Part shown: in pieces, positions 9,453 through 16,290 of the stretch
Layout of the letters: each line of letters begins with the position of its first letter
How positions within the stretch are numbered: position 1 is the stretch's first letter
Assembly: GCA_047629975.1 (NCBI GenBank)
Contig: JBLHUT010000041.1
Coordinates: 1 to 16,769 of the forward strand
DNA: 16,769 nt
Direction: 5' to 3'
Origin: JBLHUT01 sp047629975
Lineage (GTDB): Bacteria > Pseudomonadota > Alphaproteobacteria > Rhodobacterales > Rhodobacteraceae
Position numbers and translations under genes: made by a program
The notes under the pieces: generated by a model
The model's input: only the letters and a program-made list of their open reading frames with translations
What the model was told of the DNA's origin: nothing
Database searches by the model: none

Positions 9453-10187
9453 ATGTCCTCAATCTCCCTCATTGCAGCGCCTATGTCCTGCCTGTTGACC
9501 GACAAAGACCGGACCTTCCGGCTCGATGTGTCGGGCTTTCAACTCGACAGCGGGCAGGCGTTGGCCCTGATCGGGCACAGCGGCACCGGCAAAACCCTGT
9601 TTCTAGAAATGCTGACGCTGTTGCGCCGCCCGGAGGTTGGCAGCACCTATGCCTCGCTTGATGGAGACGTGGTTGCCGATCTTCTGGCGCTTTGGGGGGA
9701 TCCTGTCGCGTTGCAACGCCGACGGGCGACGTTGTTTGGCTTTGTGCCCCAAACCGGCGCGCTGCTACGCTACCTCAGTGCGTGGGACAATGCCGCCTTA
9801 GCGCAGGAATTGACCGGTCGGATTGATCTGGACTGGCTCGGCACTTTGTTTGACGTCCTCGACCTCACCCAAGAGCGTGACAAACGCCCAGAGGGCCTTT
9901 CCATTGGTCAACGCCAGCGTGTCGCTATTGCTCGCGCCCTGGCCCATAAACCGGCCTTTGTGATCGCCGACGAGCCAACCTCGGCGCTGGATCCCGACAA
10001 CGCCCTTGTGGTTCTCAAACTGCTGCTAAAACTGGCTCGTGAAACCGGGACCGGCGTGCTGCTGTCCAGCCATGATCAGCGCCTGCTGGACCGCTTGTCG
10101 ATCAACACGGTGCAACTCCTCAAGGCGGCGGACTCGACCGAAAAACACGTCCGCGTCATGCTCAACACCGCTCAGGTGGCGGCATGA
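9453..10187 (+). CDS. ABC transporter ATP-binding protein (LolD/MacB/FtsE type)
   Basis: This 244-residue nucleotide-binding subunit has Walker A G41-H-S-G-T-G-K-T48, a Q-loop region (F-V-P-Q-T-G-A-L-L-R), signature L149-S-I-G-Q153, Walker B F-V-I-A-D173-E174 followed by P-T-S-A-L-D, and a switch histidine in S-S-H-D. Isoleucine replaces the first glycine of the usual LSGGQ. Length and motif spacing fit the LolD/FtsE/MacB subfamily, which works with FtsX-type permeases, and such a permease follows directly with an ATGA overlap. The complex would sit at the inner membrane and power mechanical transmission, lipoprotein release or export, not classical uptake. No periplasmic substrate-binding protein is nearby. 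The start is 12 bases after the previous stop, with only a weak ribosome binding site. The class is certain; the substrate is unknown. Confidence 0.93.
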   Translation: MSSISLIAAPMSCLLTDKDRTFRLDVSGFQLDSGQALALIGHSGTGKTLFLEMLTLLRRPEVGSTYASLDGDVVADLLALWGDPVALQRRRATLFGFVPQTGALLRYLSAWDNAALAQELTGRIDLDWLGTLFDVLDLTQERDKRPEGLSIGQRQRVAIARALAHKPAFVIADEPTSALDPDNALVVLKLLLKLARETGTGVLLSSHDQRLLDRLSINTVQLLKAADSTEKHVRVMLNTAQVAA

Positions 10188-11383
10188 TCGGTCACGTCAT
10201 TCGCCTTGCCCTTGCTGACATGTGGCGCGATCGGCTCAGCGCAATTTGCACGGCGATTCTGATCTCAGCGATTATTGTACCACTGTTGGTGCTTCAGGGC
10301 GCGCGCGCAGGTGTTTATGAATTGTCGCTGTCGGAACTCATCAAAGACCCCAACGCGCTGCGCATAGAAACCGTCGGAAATACTGCCGTTTCATCCGACA
10401 TGGCCGACACGATCCGTGGCTGGGACAACGTGGCCTTTATTGTGCTGCGACCGCGGGCATTTGCGGATTTCGTGCGCATTCGCAACCCTGCCAATCGCCA
10501 GATCGATGATGCGATTGCACTGTCTTCGGGCAACAACGACCCCTACCTCGCGGCTCCTGTTGCTTTTGAAAGCCATACGCTTGTTCTAACCCACGACCTC
10601 GCCGATACGCTTGGGCTGGCGGTTGGCAATCCGGTTGAACTAATTTCGAACGTTTCAGGGCGGCCACAACAGTTGCGCATTCCAATGATCGTCGAGCAAA
10701 TCCTGCCCTCTGGCGGGATCGAAGGCAGCACGGTGCTTGTCCTGCCGCAAGTCGTCGATCTCTTCGAAGCCTTCATCGACGGCTACGCCCTTCCAGCCTT
10801 TGGCATTGAAACCGGCAGCAACGCAACCGGCCGCGTGCCCCAGTTTGAACGCATGCGGCTTCACGTTACTGATCTTTCCGCCGTCATCCCCGTGCAGGCC
10901 CGCATCAAAGCTGAATTTGGCCGCGACACGAGCTCTGCAGGTGAGATCATCGCCGCCGCAGACGCCCTGTCAGAAAAGCTTGGTGTGGCGCTCGCGATCT
11001 TGGTAGTGGTCGGCATCGTCGGACTGGTCGCTTCGCTCGGTTTTGGGTTCTGGGCCGAAGTCCATCGCAAAAAACTGAGCCTTGCAACACTCGCGTTGAT
11101 GGGTATGCCAGCGCGGTCTCTTGTGGCCTATCCAGTGGTGCAATCCATCGTCTCGGCTGCCCTTGGTCTTGCGCTGTCAATCCTACTTTTTGGGGCGGCA
11201 GCATTTGCGGCAAACAATTTGTTTTTTGATCTTTTTAAAGGGGCGGCGGTGTTACAATTGTCCGTGCCCACAATCCTTGCAGTTATCTTTGGCACCCTTG
11301 CTATTGTCATTGCAACCTCCAGCTTTGCCGGTCTGCGCTGCCGTCGATTTGATCCTGCCACCGTTCTGCGAAGCGAAGGGTAA
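10184..11383 (+). CDS. ABC transporter permease, FtsX/MacB/LolCDE family
   Basis: This 399-residue permease has the four-segment FtsX-type topology. One membrane helix lies at about residues 19-38, a soluble extracytoplasmic domain spans about 45-260, and three helices follow at about 266-288, 312-343 and 359-384. A positively charged E-V-H-R-K-K follows the second helix, consistent with a cytoplasmic loop. Its ATG overlaps the stop of the ATPase gene (ATGA), so the two are translationally coupled and form one transporter, presumably with two copies of this permease. Family relatives extract lipoproteins (LolCDE), transmit force to periplasmic enzymes (FtsEX) or drive a periplasmic tunnel (MacB). 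No MacA-type adaptor or TolC is present in the window. The neighbouring lipoprotein genes make lipoprotein handling or mechanical coupling plausible, but that is inference. Confidence 0.9.
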   Translation: MIGHVIRLALADMWRDRLSAICTAILISAIIVPLLVLQGARAGVYELSLSELIKDPNALRIETVGNTAVSSDMADTIRGWDNVAFIVLRPRAFADFVRIRNPANRQIDDAIALSSGNNDPYLAAPVAFESHTLVLTHDLADTLGLAVGNPVELISNVSGRPQQLRIPMIVEQILPSGGIEGSTVLVLPQVVDLFEAFIDGYALPAFGIETGSNATGRVPQFERMRLHVTDLSAVIPVQARIKAEFGRDTSSAGEIIAAADALSEKLGVALAILVVVGIVGLVASLGFGFWAEVHRKKLSLATLALMGMPARSLVAYPVVQSIVSAALGLALSILLFGAAAFAANNLFFDLFKGAAVLQLSVPTILAVIFGTLAIVIATSSFAGLRCRRFDPATVLRSEG

Positions 11384-11388
11384 TTATT

Positions 11389-12999
11389 ATGAACCGCTCT
11401 CTCATCTACTCCGTGCTTCTCAGCCTTTGCATCTCACTGCCTGCCACCGCGCAATCCATCGAATGGCAAGAGGTTTTCTACGATCCTGGGGCGGCCCAAA
11501 ACACTGTCGCAGACTTGATCCTGCCCTTGCCTTGTGGTGGCGCAATGTCATTCCAGCGGATCGAGGTGCCCGTGGATGCAACGGACCCTCTGGATGACCG
11601 CAAATTGCGCCTTGGCCGCTCCGATCTGACAAATGGCTATTCTGAATATTTACGCTTTGCGTATTTGCGGGGTCCTTTCGTCACTCCTGAAACCGCAGAT
11701 ACAATGACGCATTTCTATATGGCGCGCTACGAACTGACCGGCGCTCAACTGACGGCGCTGGAAAACGCGCAGGTTTGTGATGCAGGCGAGTCGATTGTGG
11801 CGCCCTTGCCGCTGGACCGCCTGTCCGCCACGAGTTTGTCGTGGTTTGACGCGGTAGCACTGGGGCAGACTTACACTGAATGGCTAATTGCAAACGCCCC
11901 TGATCAGATTCCGGGCGGACAGGACTGGCGCGGCTTTCTGCGTCTACCGACCGAGGTTGAATGGGAATTCAGCGCGCGAGGTGGCACCGCCGTGAGCCCG
12001 ACAGATTTTACGGCACCGCAATTCCCGATGACGGGCCGCGTAGATGACTACGCGCGCTTTCAGGGGGCAGGTGGCGCGTCTCCGTCGCGTGCGGGGCCAA
12101 CCGGATCTGTCGCGCCCAACCCCCTTGGCCTGTTTGACATGTATGGAAACGCTGAAGAACTGATCCTAGAACCTTTCCGTCTAAACGCACTGGGGCGCGC
12201 GCACGGGCAATTGGGCGGGCTCGTCACGCGCGGCGGATCCTATCTGTCACAGCGGGGTGACATGTATTCGGCGCACCGCAAAGAATGGCAGATGTATGCG
12301 CGCTCCACCGGTCTGGCACAGGCGCAGCCGACCTTTGGCATCCGCTTTGTGATCGCAGCGGACGTCAGCACATCTGATTCATTTCTGCGTGATTTTCAAT
12401 CCAGCTGGCGGGAAAGGTTTGACATCGGTCCCTCCGGCACAGTGCTGCCAACCGACCTGTTGCGTGGATTGATCGATGATGAAATCGACCCGGCTCGCCG
12501 CGCCAGCCTTGAAGCCCTTGAACTGGAATTTGGCATCAACGAACGATTGACTGAAGAGGCATTGGACGCCGCCGTGCGCGCCGCCCTGTTCAGCGGGTCG
12601 ATGACCAAACTGACGATTACCGACGATATAGCTTGGCTTCCCAGAAACCAGAATTACGCAGATGCTTTGGGGGAATATGTCAATGATCCCTTGAATTTCG
12701 ACCAACCTGACTATGAACTCTATCGCCAGAATTATGAAGATACCGTCGCAGTGATCCCCGTCCGGCAAGCGCGTCTTGATGCGGGGCTCTCAGCCTATCA
12801 CAGTCAGCTCGACTTGTTAAACGACCCCGATCAATTTGCGCGGATGAGCGCCATTCTGCCCTCGTTTCTGGACGAACTTCAAATGGCAGGACAATTCGAT
12901 CTTATTCCGGTGGTGTCTGCGTTTGTCGAAGATGTGAAGGACTTTTCCGAAAGGCCAGACATGACCACTAATGATCTCATTGACCTTGCAACGAATTAA
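11389..12999 (+). CDS. Exported FGE/sulfatase-modifying-factor-like domain protein, probably non-catalytic
   Basis: This 536-residue protein starts with a signal peptide ending near P-A-T-A-Q22. It has an FGE-sulfatase (SUMF1-type) domain over about residues 95-325. Recognisable family blocks are R185-L-P-T-E-V-E-W-E-F-S-A-R-G-G, N244-P-L-G-L-F-D-M-Y-G-N-A-E-E, and R281-G-G-S-Y followed by F-G-I-R-F-V-I. Active formylglycine-generating enzymes have two cysteines shortly after the R-G-G-S block. Here there are none; the only mature-protein cysteines are C49 and C130, far away and possibly a disulfide. The domain is therefore probably a binding or scaffold module, as is common for this fold. 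About 210 residues of predicted helical sequence follow with no family I recognise. The start is supported by AAGGG at 11376-11380, spaced 8 bases. The stop at 12999 is just before the insertion-sequence remnant. Confidence 0.86.
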   Translation: MNRSLIYSVLLSLCISLPATAQSIEWQEVFYDPGAAQNTVADLILPLPCGGAMSFQRIEVPVDATDPLDDRKLRLGRSDLTNGYSEYLRFAYLRGPFVTPETADTMTHFYMARYELTGAQLTALENAQVCDAGESIVAPLPLDRLSATSLSWFDAVALGQTYTEWLIANAPDQIPGGQDWRGFLRLPTEVEWEFSARGGTAVSPTDFTAPQFPMTGRVDDYARFQGAGGASPSRAGPTGSVAPNPLGLFDMYGNAEELILEPFRLNALGRAHGQLGGLVTRGGSYLSQRGDMYSAHRKEWQMYARSTGLAQAQPTFGIRFVIAADVSTSDSFLRDFQSSWRERFDIGPSGTVLPTDLLRGLIDDEIDPARRASLEALELEFGINERLTEEALDAAVRAALFSGSMTKLTITDDIAWLPRNQNYADALGEYVNDPLNFDQPDYELYRQNYEDTVAVIPVRQARLDAGLSAYHSQLDLLNDPDQFARMSAILPSFLDELQMAGQFDLIPVVSAFVEDVKDFSERPDMTTNDLIDLATN

Positions 13000-13028
13000 A
13001 GAAGAAGGCATTTTGACAGCATACTGAT

Positions 13029-13060
13029 GTATCAACCCAGACTGGTATCAACCAGATATG
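13029..13060 (+). repeat. Imperfect 16-base tandem repeat at the insertion-sequence remnant's left edge
   Basis: GTATCAACC occurs at 13029-13037 and again at 13045-13053, giving two adjacent imperfect 16-base units. Transposase similarity begins inside the second unit. It may be a small duplication made when the element decayed. Confidence 0.55.
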
Positions 13061-13533
13061 GGCTGGAGACGTCCAGCTACATCTGGACCAGAGAACGTTG
13101 GCTATACTTGGCCGTTATCCTTGATTTACATTCTCGTCGCGTCATCGTTTGGGCGGTCAGTAACCGCATGAAGCGGGATCTGGAAATCCGGGCTTTGGAC
13201 ATTGCTGTGGCGCTGCGACAGCCGTCCAAGGGCTACATTCACCATACGGATCGCGGGTCGCAATATTGTTCCAACGAGTGTCAACGACGCCTGTCCAAGC
13301 ATGGGTTCAAGGTCACCATGGGCGGCAAAGGTAATTGTTACGACAATTCCATGATTGAAACGTTCTTCAAATCCATCAAGGCAGAGCTGATTTGGCGCAA
13401 CCGTTGGGACACACGCTGTCAGGCCGAGGGCGCGATCTTCCAGTATATCAATGGGTATTATAATCCCCGACGACGCCACTCATCGCTAGGCGGCAAAAAT
13501 CTCTTGGCATTCGAACGAAAGGCCGCCTATTAG
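13045..13533 (+). pseudogene. IS3-family transposase OrfB remnant, 5'-truncated and frameshifted
   Basis: The longest frame runs from 13027 to 13533 (168 residues) and matches the C-terminal catalytic half of IS3-family transposases. It contains W-L-Y-L-A-V-I-L-D-L, then H-T-D75-R-G-S-Q-Y, then I-E111-T-F-F-K. Exactly 35 residues separate D75 and E111, the D-D-35-E arrangement. The first catalytic Asp is missing from this frame. It appears in another frame as N-Q-I-W-A-G-D (Asp codon 13068-13070), and the motif continues in the long frame as S-Y-I-W-T-R-E. The frames join at GTCC (13071-13074), consistent with a one-base insertion. The whole of OrfA and the first part of OrfB are absent. The ATG at 13027 is therefore not a real start, and the gene should be dead. 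It sits between the FGE-like gene and the lipoprotein pair. Confidence 0.9.
13045..13533 (+). mobile_element. Insertion sequence remnant, IS3 family
   Basis: Only the 3' part of the element is recognisable. I could not find terminal inverted repeats or a target duplication. The right end probably extends some tens of bases past 13533, and the left end has been lost. Confidence 0.75.
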
Positions 13534-13598
13534 TTCAGGGATCGTAACGTAAACGTGATAAGACCAACGCACAATCTACCAACCCAAAGGAAATAGAA

Positions 13599-14345
13599 AT
13601 GAGCAGTATCAGAAAACTAATTTGCGTAGGCCTGATCGGGTTACTTGCGGCATGCGAAGAAGGTGCGCCAAACCTTTTAAATGATATCAAGACGCTTAAC
13701 ACAAGCACGGCCAATATGTCCACGGAGCAACGCTCCCTTTTGGAGCGCCAGCGCGATTATGCACGCGTGCGCACTACTAGTGCTGCGGTTGGTGCTGTTG
13801 CTGGTATTGCAGCCTGCAAAGTGTCTATGGGGCATGATTGTGGGGCAGGCGAAATGCTCGTCTTTATGGCTCTGGGTACTGCGGCCGGATTCTCGGGTGG
13901 CAGCTACCTGACCCGCAACAACAGTAACTTTCAAGCTAGTCAAGACGCGCTCAACGCAGATATCACCGCCGCGCGCTCCGAAGTCAGTCAGATGGAATCC
14001 AATGTCAGTGCCGCCCAAGGTGCGCTTAACTTTCAGAGAAGCGAAGTAACCCGCCTGAACCGTGCGCTGTCTTCAGGTCAGGTCGATCTGGCGACGTACC
14101 GTGCGTCCTTGAGTACCATGCAGGGTGATTTGAACAGCACGAATTCTATGCGCGAAAAAGGCGAAGCCGACATCCAGCGCCTAAACCAGTCCATCGCCAG
14201 ATACAACTCTGCCGGGCTGTCAACGTCAGGTCTATCGTCGGCCGTAAATCAGCAACAACGCCGCGTGAACCAGTTGCGCGCGATTGAGAACGCGATGGTC
14301 GGTGTAATCAATTCCGTTCCGTCCAATGTTCGTGTAGGCGCCTAA
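13599..14345 (+). CDS. Coiled-coil lipoprotein with glycine-rich hydrophobic segment
   Basis: This 248-residue protein has a lipoprotein signal with lipobox L16-A-A-C19, and residues after the cysteine are E-E-G-A. The lack of Asp at +2 favours transport to the outer membrane by the rule known from enterobacteria. Residues about 66-106 are small, hydrophobic and Gly/Ala-rich (A-V-G-A-V-A-G-I-A, then M-A-L-G-T-A-A-G-F-S-G-G), resembling a glycine-zipper membrane-inserting segment. A long coiled coil covers about 110-215 with many Gln, Ser and Asn. AAGGAAA just upstream is a good ribosome binding site. The stop overlaps the start of the second lipoprotein gene (TAATG). I do not recognise a named family. 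It may form an outer-membrane part of the upstream system, now separated from it by the insertion-sequence remnant. Confidence 0.82.
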   Translation: MSSIRKLICVGLIGLLAACEEGAPNLLNDIKTLNTSTANMSTEQRSLLERQRDYARVRTTSAAVGAVAGIAACKVSMGHDCGAGEMLVFMALGTAAGFSGGSYLTRNNSNFQASQDALNADITAARSEVSQMESNVSAAQGALNFQRSEVTRLNRALSSGQVDLATYRASLSTMQGDLNSTNSMREKGEADIQRLNQSIARYNSAGLSTSGLSSAVNQQQRRVNQLRAIENAMVGVINSVPSNVRVGA

Positions 14346-14863
14346 TGGATTTTGCATCGACAGTTCTCAAATACAGCAAGGTCTCGGTCATAATAGGGGT
14401 TGGATTTCTGACAGCCTGTGCACCACTTCCGGCAGACAATTGCACTGCTGCCAACCGTGATGTCACCTTTAGCAATCTGGTTAGCAACGAAGTTTCGGGC
14501 AGCTATGAGGGCTGCTTAAGTGATCTGCGCTCCACCCTGCAACGGCTTCGGCTCGAATCTCGAACCCTTCAAGTTCGCGCGAACGAGTTGAATGCACAGG
14601 CCGCCACACTTGATGGCCAACGGGCTGAGAATGCTCGCAGAATGGCCAATCTGAACGCTGAACAGGCGCGACTGATGCAAAACATCGGAGATGCGGAATC
14701 GGCCCGCAATGTGGACGAAGGCGAACTGCGCAATGTGCTGCAACAGGAACGCGCCCTACGCGCGCGCGTAGAAGGCGCCAACCCCGATGACGCGACGGCG
14801 GCCGCACGTATTGCTGCTGAACAACGCCAAATCGAAACGCGCCTGCAGGCCGCTCTAGGATAA
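14345..14863 (+). CDS. Coiled-coil lipoprotein, second of a coupled pair
   Basis: This 172-residue protein has an N-terminal hydrophobic signal with lipobox L22-T-A-C25, followed by A-P-L-P. From about residue 58 onward it is nearly all heptad-type helix rich in Leu, Arg, Glu, Gln and Ala, predicted as a long coiled coil. The start codon overlaps the previous stop (TAATG), so it is translated with the first lipoprotein. A rho-independent terminator follows within 6 bases of the stop, marking the end of the transcription unit. Two further cysteines (in N-C-T-A-A and G-C-L-S-D) lie in the mature part before the coil and could pair. No named family is recognised. The two proteins could form mixed coiled coils in the periplasm. 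Confidence 0.82.
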   Translation: MDFASTVLKYSKVSVIIGVGFLTACAPLPADNCTAANRDVTFSNLVSNEVSGSYEGCLSDLRSTLQRLRLESRTLQVRANELNAQAATLDGQRAENARRMANLNAEQARLMQNIGDAESARNVDEGELRNVLQQERALRARVEGANPDDATAAARIAAEQRQIETRLQAALG

Positions 14864-14868
14864 CTTTT

Positions 14869-14910
14869 GAGGCTGGTGAGCTGAAATGCTTGCCAGCCTC
14901 TTTATTCTCT
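14869..14910 (+). terminator. Rho-independent terminator after the lipoprotein pair
   Basis: GAGGCTGG (14869-14876) pairs perfectly with CCAGCCTC (14893-14900). The stem extends inward by four more pairs, two of them G-U, around an 8-base loop. T-rich sequence follows directly (14901-14910). Confidence 0.88.
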
Positions 14911-14994
14911 TAGGACGACATTACTAATTAATTACACTCGAACTTTATGTAATTCATTGATATTAATTGATTAAATTACAAAAGAGGTGTACCC
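14911..14994 (+). promoter_or_regulatory. AT-rich regulatory region with repeated AATTACA inverted motifs
   Basis: This stretch is much richer in A and T than its surroundings. AATTACA occurs at 14930-14936 and 14974-14980, with its reverse complement TGTAATT at 14948-14954, giving two overlapping inverted-repeat pairs. It lies between a terminator and a well-formed ribosome binding site (GAGGT, 14984-14988), so it must hold the promoter of the 94-residue gene. The repeated motif is a candidate operator. I could not assign -35 and -10 boxes with confidence. Confidence 0.6.
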
Positions 14995-15279
14995 ATGCGC
15001 GATGTAAGTCGCGTTCTGGTTCTTGAAGAGTTCAAGAGCGCCGACTGGCCACACCGCGCCGAACTTGTCGATCAGCTAGAAGACCCTCGCCTCAAGCAAC
15101 TGGGCATGCGGCTTATCTTCTCGAATGCCCAACAGTACACTTCCAAGAACTACCAATCAGCCGCAAGAACTGCGATCCGTGACCGCTGGTTGACCAACGA
15201 ACAATCAACGCCTTGGACGACGATGGCCACGGTCGAACAACAACTACACGAGATAGAAAGTGGTGAGATGGTTGACTAA
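14995..15279 (+). CDS. Small protein of unknown function, 94 residues
   Basis: A strong GAGGT ribosome binding site and an AT-rich promoter region precede the ATG, so this is very likely a real gene. The product is helical and has no signal or membrane segment. It has E-D-P-R-L-K-Q-L-G-M-R-L-I-F near the middle and P-W-T-T-M-A-T-V-E followed by an E-I-E tail. From memory this weakly resembles the C-terminal accessory part of exonuclease-type (DnaQ-like) proteins in Rhodobacterales, with no nuclease domain here. I hold that resemblance at low confidence. It does not appear to belong to the Srf operon, being cut off from it by a terminator. Confidence 0.65.
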   Translation: MRDVSRVLVLEEFKSADWPHRAELVDQLEDPRLKQLGMRLIFSNAQQYTSKNYQSAARTAIRDRWLTNEQSTPWTTMATVEQQLHEIESGEMVD

Positions 15280-15311
15280 GATCGGATCAACGAACTTCGA
15301 GATTTCTATCG

Positions 15312-15326
15312 TGCAAGAATCTTGCA
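15312..15326. repeat. Near-perfect palindrome TGCAAGA-A-TCTTGCA
   Basis: Seven-base arms flank a single central base in the 148-base gap (15280-15427) after the 94-residue gene. No T-run follows, so it is not a standard terminator. It is better explained as a binding site for a dimeric regulator, perhaps for the downstream gene. I see nothing else clear in this gap. Confidence 0.5.
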
Positions 15327-15433
15327 AATTGATAAATTGTAGACATGCCGCTTCGCACTCAGCCGCCGGCACCAACAACACAATTACATGCCACGGCTTG
15401 CACTTGGCCAATCAATTTTCTTAAGCTGTGGGG

Positions 15434-16018
15434 ATGAGCCCTCATCATTCCTTTGACGACAAATGCTGGAACCTAGCCCAGGCTTGCGCTTGGGTTGAGT
15501 ACCGAGAGAAGCAGTTGGTGAACGATTTCAGTGTGGCTGATCGGAACAAATATATGGCGCTCGGAATATATCCGTCGATGTGGCCTGCAGGGCGCAAACG
15601 GCACGGCTCTGTTGAGGACTTGCGGCGCGCGTTGGAGCAGGGTCGCATAAAGTCATCAGGATACCGTCGCCATACACCAGAGAGCCTGGAAGAAATCCCT
15701 GCGGCTGAGTGGACCGACTTTGAGATACGGCCTCCTCTTGTTAGCTTTTCAGGCCAGCCTAGCAATCAACCTTGGAACGCAGTCCGGGTACTTAGCGCTG
15801 ACATGAAGAAGCATTGGCGCGATGTCGGCGAGGTTAGCCTGCGGACTAAGTTCGACTGGGCGGAGATTAAGACGATGTACGATGCAATAGTCGATCGTCA
15901 GCCTACAATGAGCACGAACAAGAAGATTGAAGAACTCCAGTTGGAATTTGCGGAGCGCTTCAACAAAGACGCTCCCACCCGCACCACAATCCAAAGCAAA
16001 ATAAAGATCTGGTCCTAG
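15434..16018 (+). CDS. Hypothetical protein of about 194 residues
   Basis: The frame is open from a GTG at 15428; I prefer the ATG at 15434, though neither has a clear ribosome binding site. The product is soluble. An N-terminal part contains A-C-A-W-V-E-Y-R-E-K and A-L-G-I-Y. A central part has I-P-A-A-E-W-T-D-F-E-I-R-P-P followed by P-W-N-A-V-R-V-L-S-A-D-M-K-K-H-W. The C-terminus is basic and helical, ending T-R-T-T-I-Q-S-K-I-K-I-W-S. I recall proteins with this W-x-D-x-E layout and a closing I-R-V-x-x-x-D-V-x-x-x-W block as common hypothetical proteins in alphaproteobacteria. The C-terminal region could bind DNA, but nothing proves it. No partner gene is evident. Confidence 0.7.
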   Translation: MSPHHSFDDKCWNLAQACAWVEYREKQLVNDFSVADRNKYMALGIYPSMWPAGRKRHGSVEDLRRALEQGRIKSSGYRRHTPESLEEIPAAEWTDFEIRPPLVSFSGQPSNQPWNAVRVLSADMKKHWRDVGEVSLRTKFDWAEIKTMYDAIVDRQPTMSTNKKIEELQLEFAERFNKDAPTRTTIQSKIKIWS

Positions 16019-16026
16019 CCGGTCCA

Positions 16027-16049
16027 TGGCCCTTCAATTTGATGGGCCA
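16027..16049 (+). terminator. Possible terminator hairpin after the 194-residue gene
   Basis: TGGCCC (16027-16032) pairs with GGGCCA (16044-16049), with one mismatch and three more pairs closing a 3-base loop. It starts 8 bases after the stop. No T-run follows, so its role as a terminator is uncertain. Confidence 0.45.
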
Positions 16050-16084
16050 ATGACGGGCTGACGGGCCACCTTAGCCTCTGGCAA

Positions 16085-16104
16085 CTGTCCTCAAAACTGG
16101 ACAG
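16085..16104 (+). promoter_or_regulatory. Inverted repeat CTGTCC-N8-GGACAG overlapping a ribosome binding site
   Basis: The right arm runs into AGGAG (16103-16107), the ribosome binding site of the 58-residue ORF. It could be an operator for the helix-turn-helix protein encoded downstream or an RNA hairpin that hides the ribosome binding site. Half-sites recur at 16481-16486, 16526-16531 and 16610-16615. Confidence 0.5.
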
Positions 16105-16113
16105 GAGTGGCCG

Positions 16114-16290
16114 ATGCGCCGGGGCGTTTCAAATCAAGAAAGTAGAGATCACGCAGATGACACGCTGCGCGCATTGGTGAGGATGTTGGCCCGTGCCGCT
16201 GCACGTGAGGCATTGGCGGCCACTCTTCAAACGGAAGACAAGGCACATGGCCCTTCTCTTCCACGCGAAGGGAAAGATCATGGCGAGTAA
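16114..16290 (+). CDS. Small hypothetical protein, 58 residues, coupled to the helix-turn-helix gene
   Basis: This short frame has an ATG spaced 6 bases after AGGAG (16103-16107), and its 3' end overlaps the next gene's start region by 11 bases. The predicted product starts M-R-R-G-V-S-N-Q-E-S-R-D-H and has an Ala/Arg/Leu-rich amphipathic helix (T-L-R-A-L-V-R-M-L-A-R-A-A-A-R-E-A-L) before a charged tail. It has no signal peptide. The overlap with a real DNA-binding gene and the good ribosome binding site make it plausible. I do not recognise a family, though similar short Ala/Arg-rich proteins occur beside such genes in Rhodobacterales. Confidence 0.55.
   Translation: MRRGVSNQESRDHADDTLRALVRMLARAAAREALAATLQTEDKAHGPSLPREGKDHGE

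Noticed and set aside
11121..11597. 158-residue + frame across the permease and FGE-like gene junction
   Set aside because: It overlaps the last membrane helices of the permease and the signal peptide of the next protein, both convincing. Its product is Cys/Pro/Leu-rich without domains.
13027..13533. Intact transposase gene starting at the ATG at 13027
   Set aside because: The first catalytic Asp is in another frame and the N-terminal half is missing, so the element is a remnant and the ATG is incidental.
16085..16104. Terminal inverted repeat of an insertion sequence
   Set aside because: The TGTCC...GGACA look is similar to some insertion-sequence ends, but no transposase adjoins it and no matching end was found. 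The short hairpin just before a start codon fits regulation better.
16193..16279. Longer start for the helix-turn-helix gene
   Set aside because: These codons lie within the 58-residue ORF in another frame, and no ribosome binding site precedes 16193. The ATG at 16280 has a good one.
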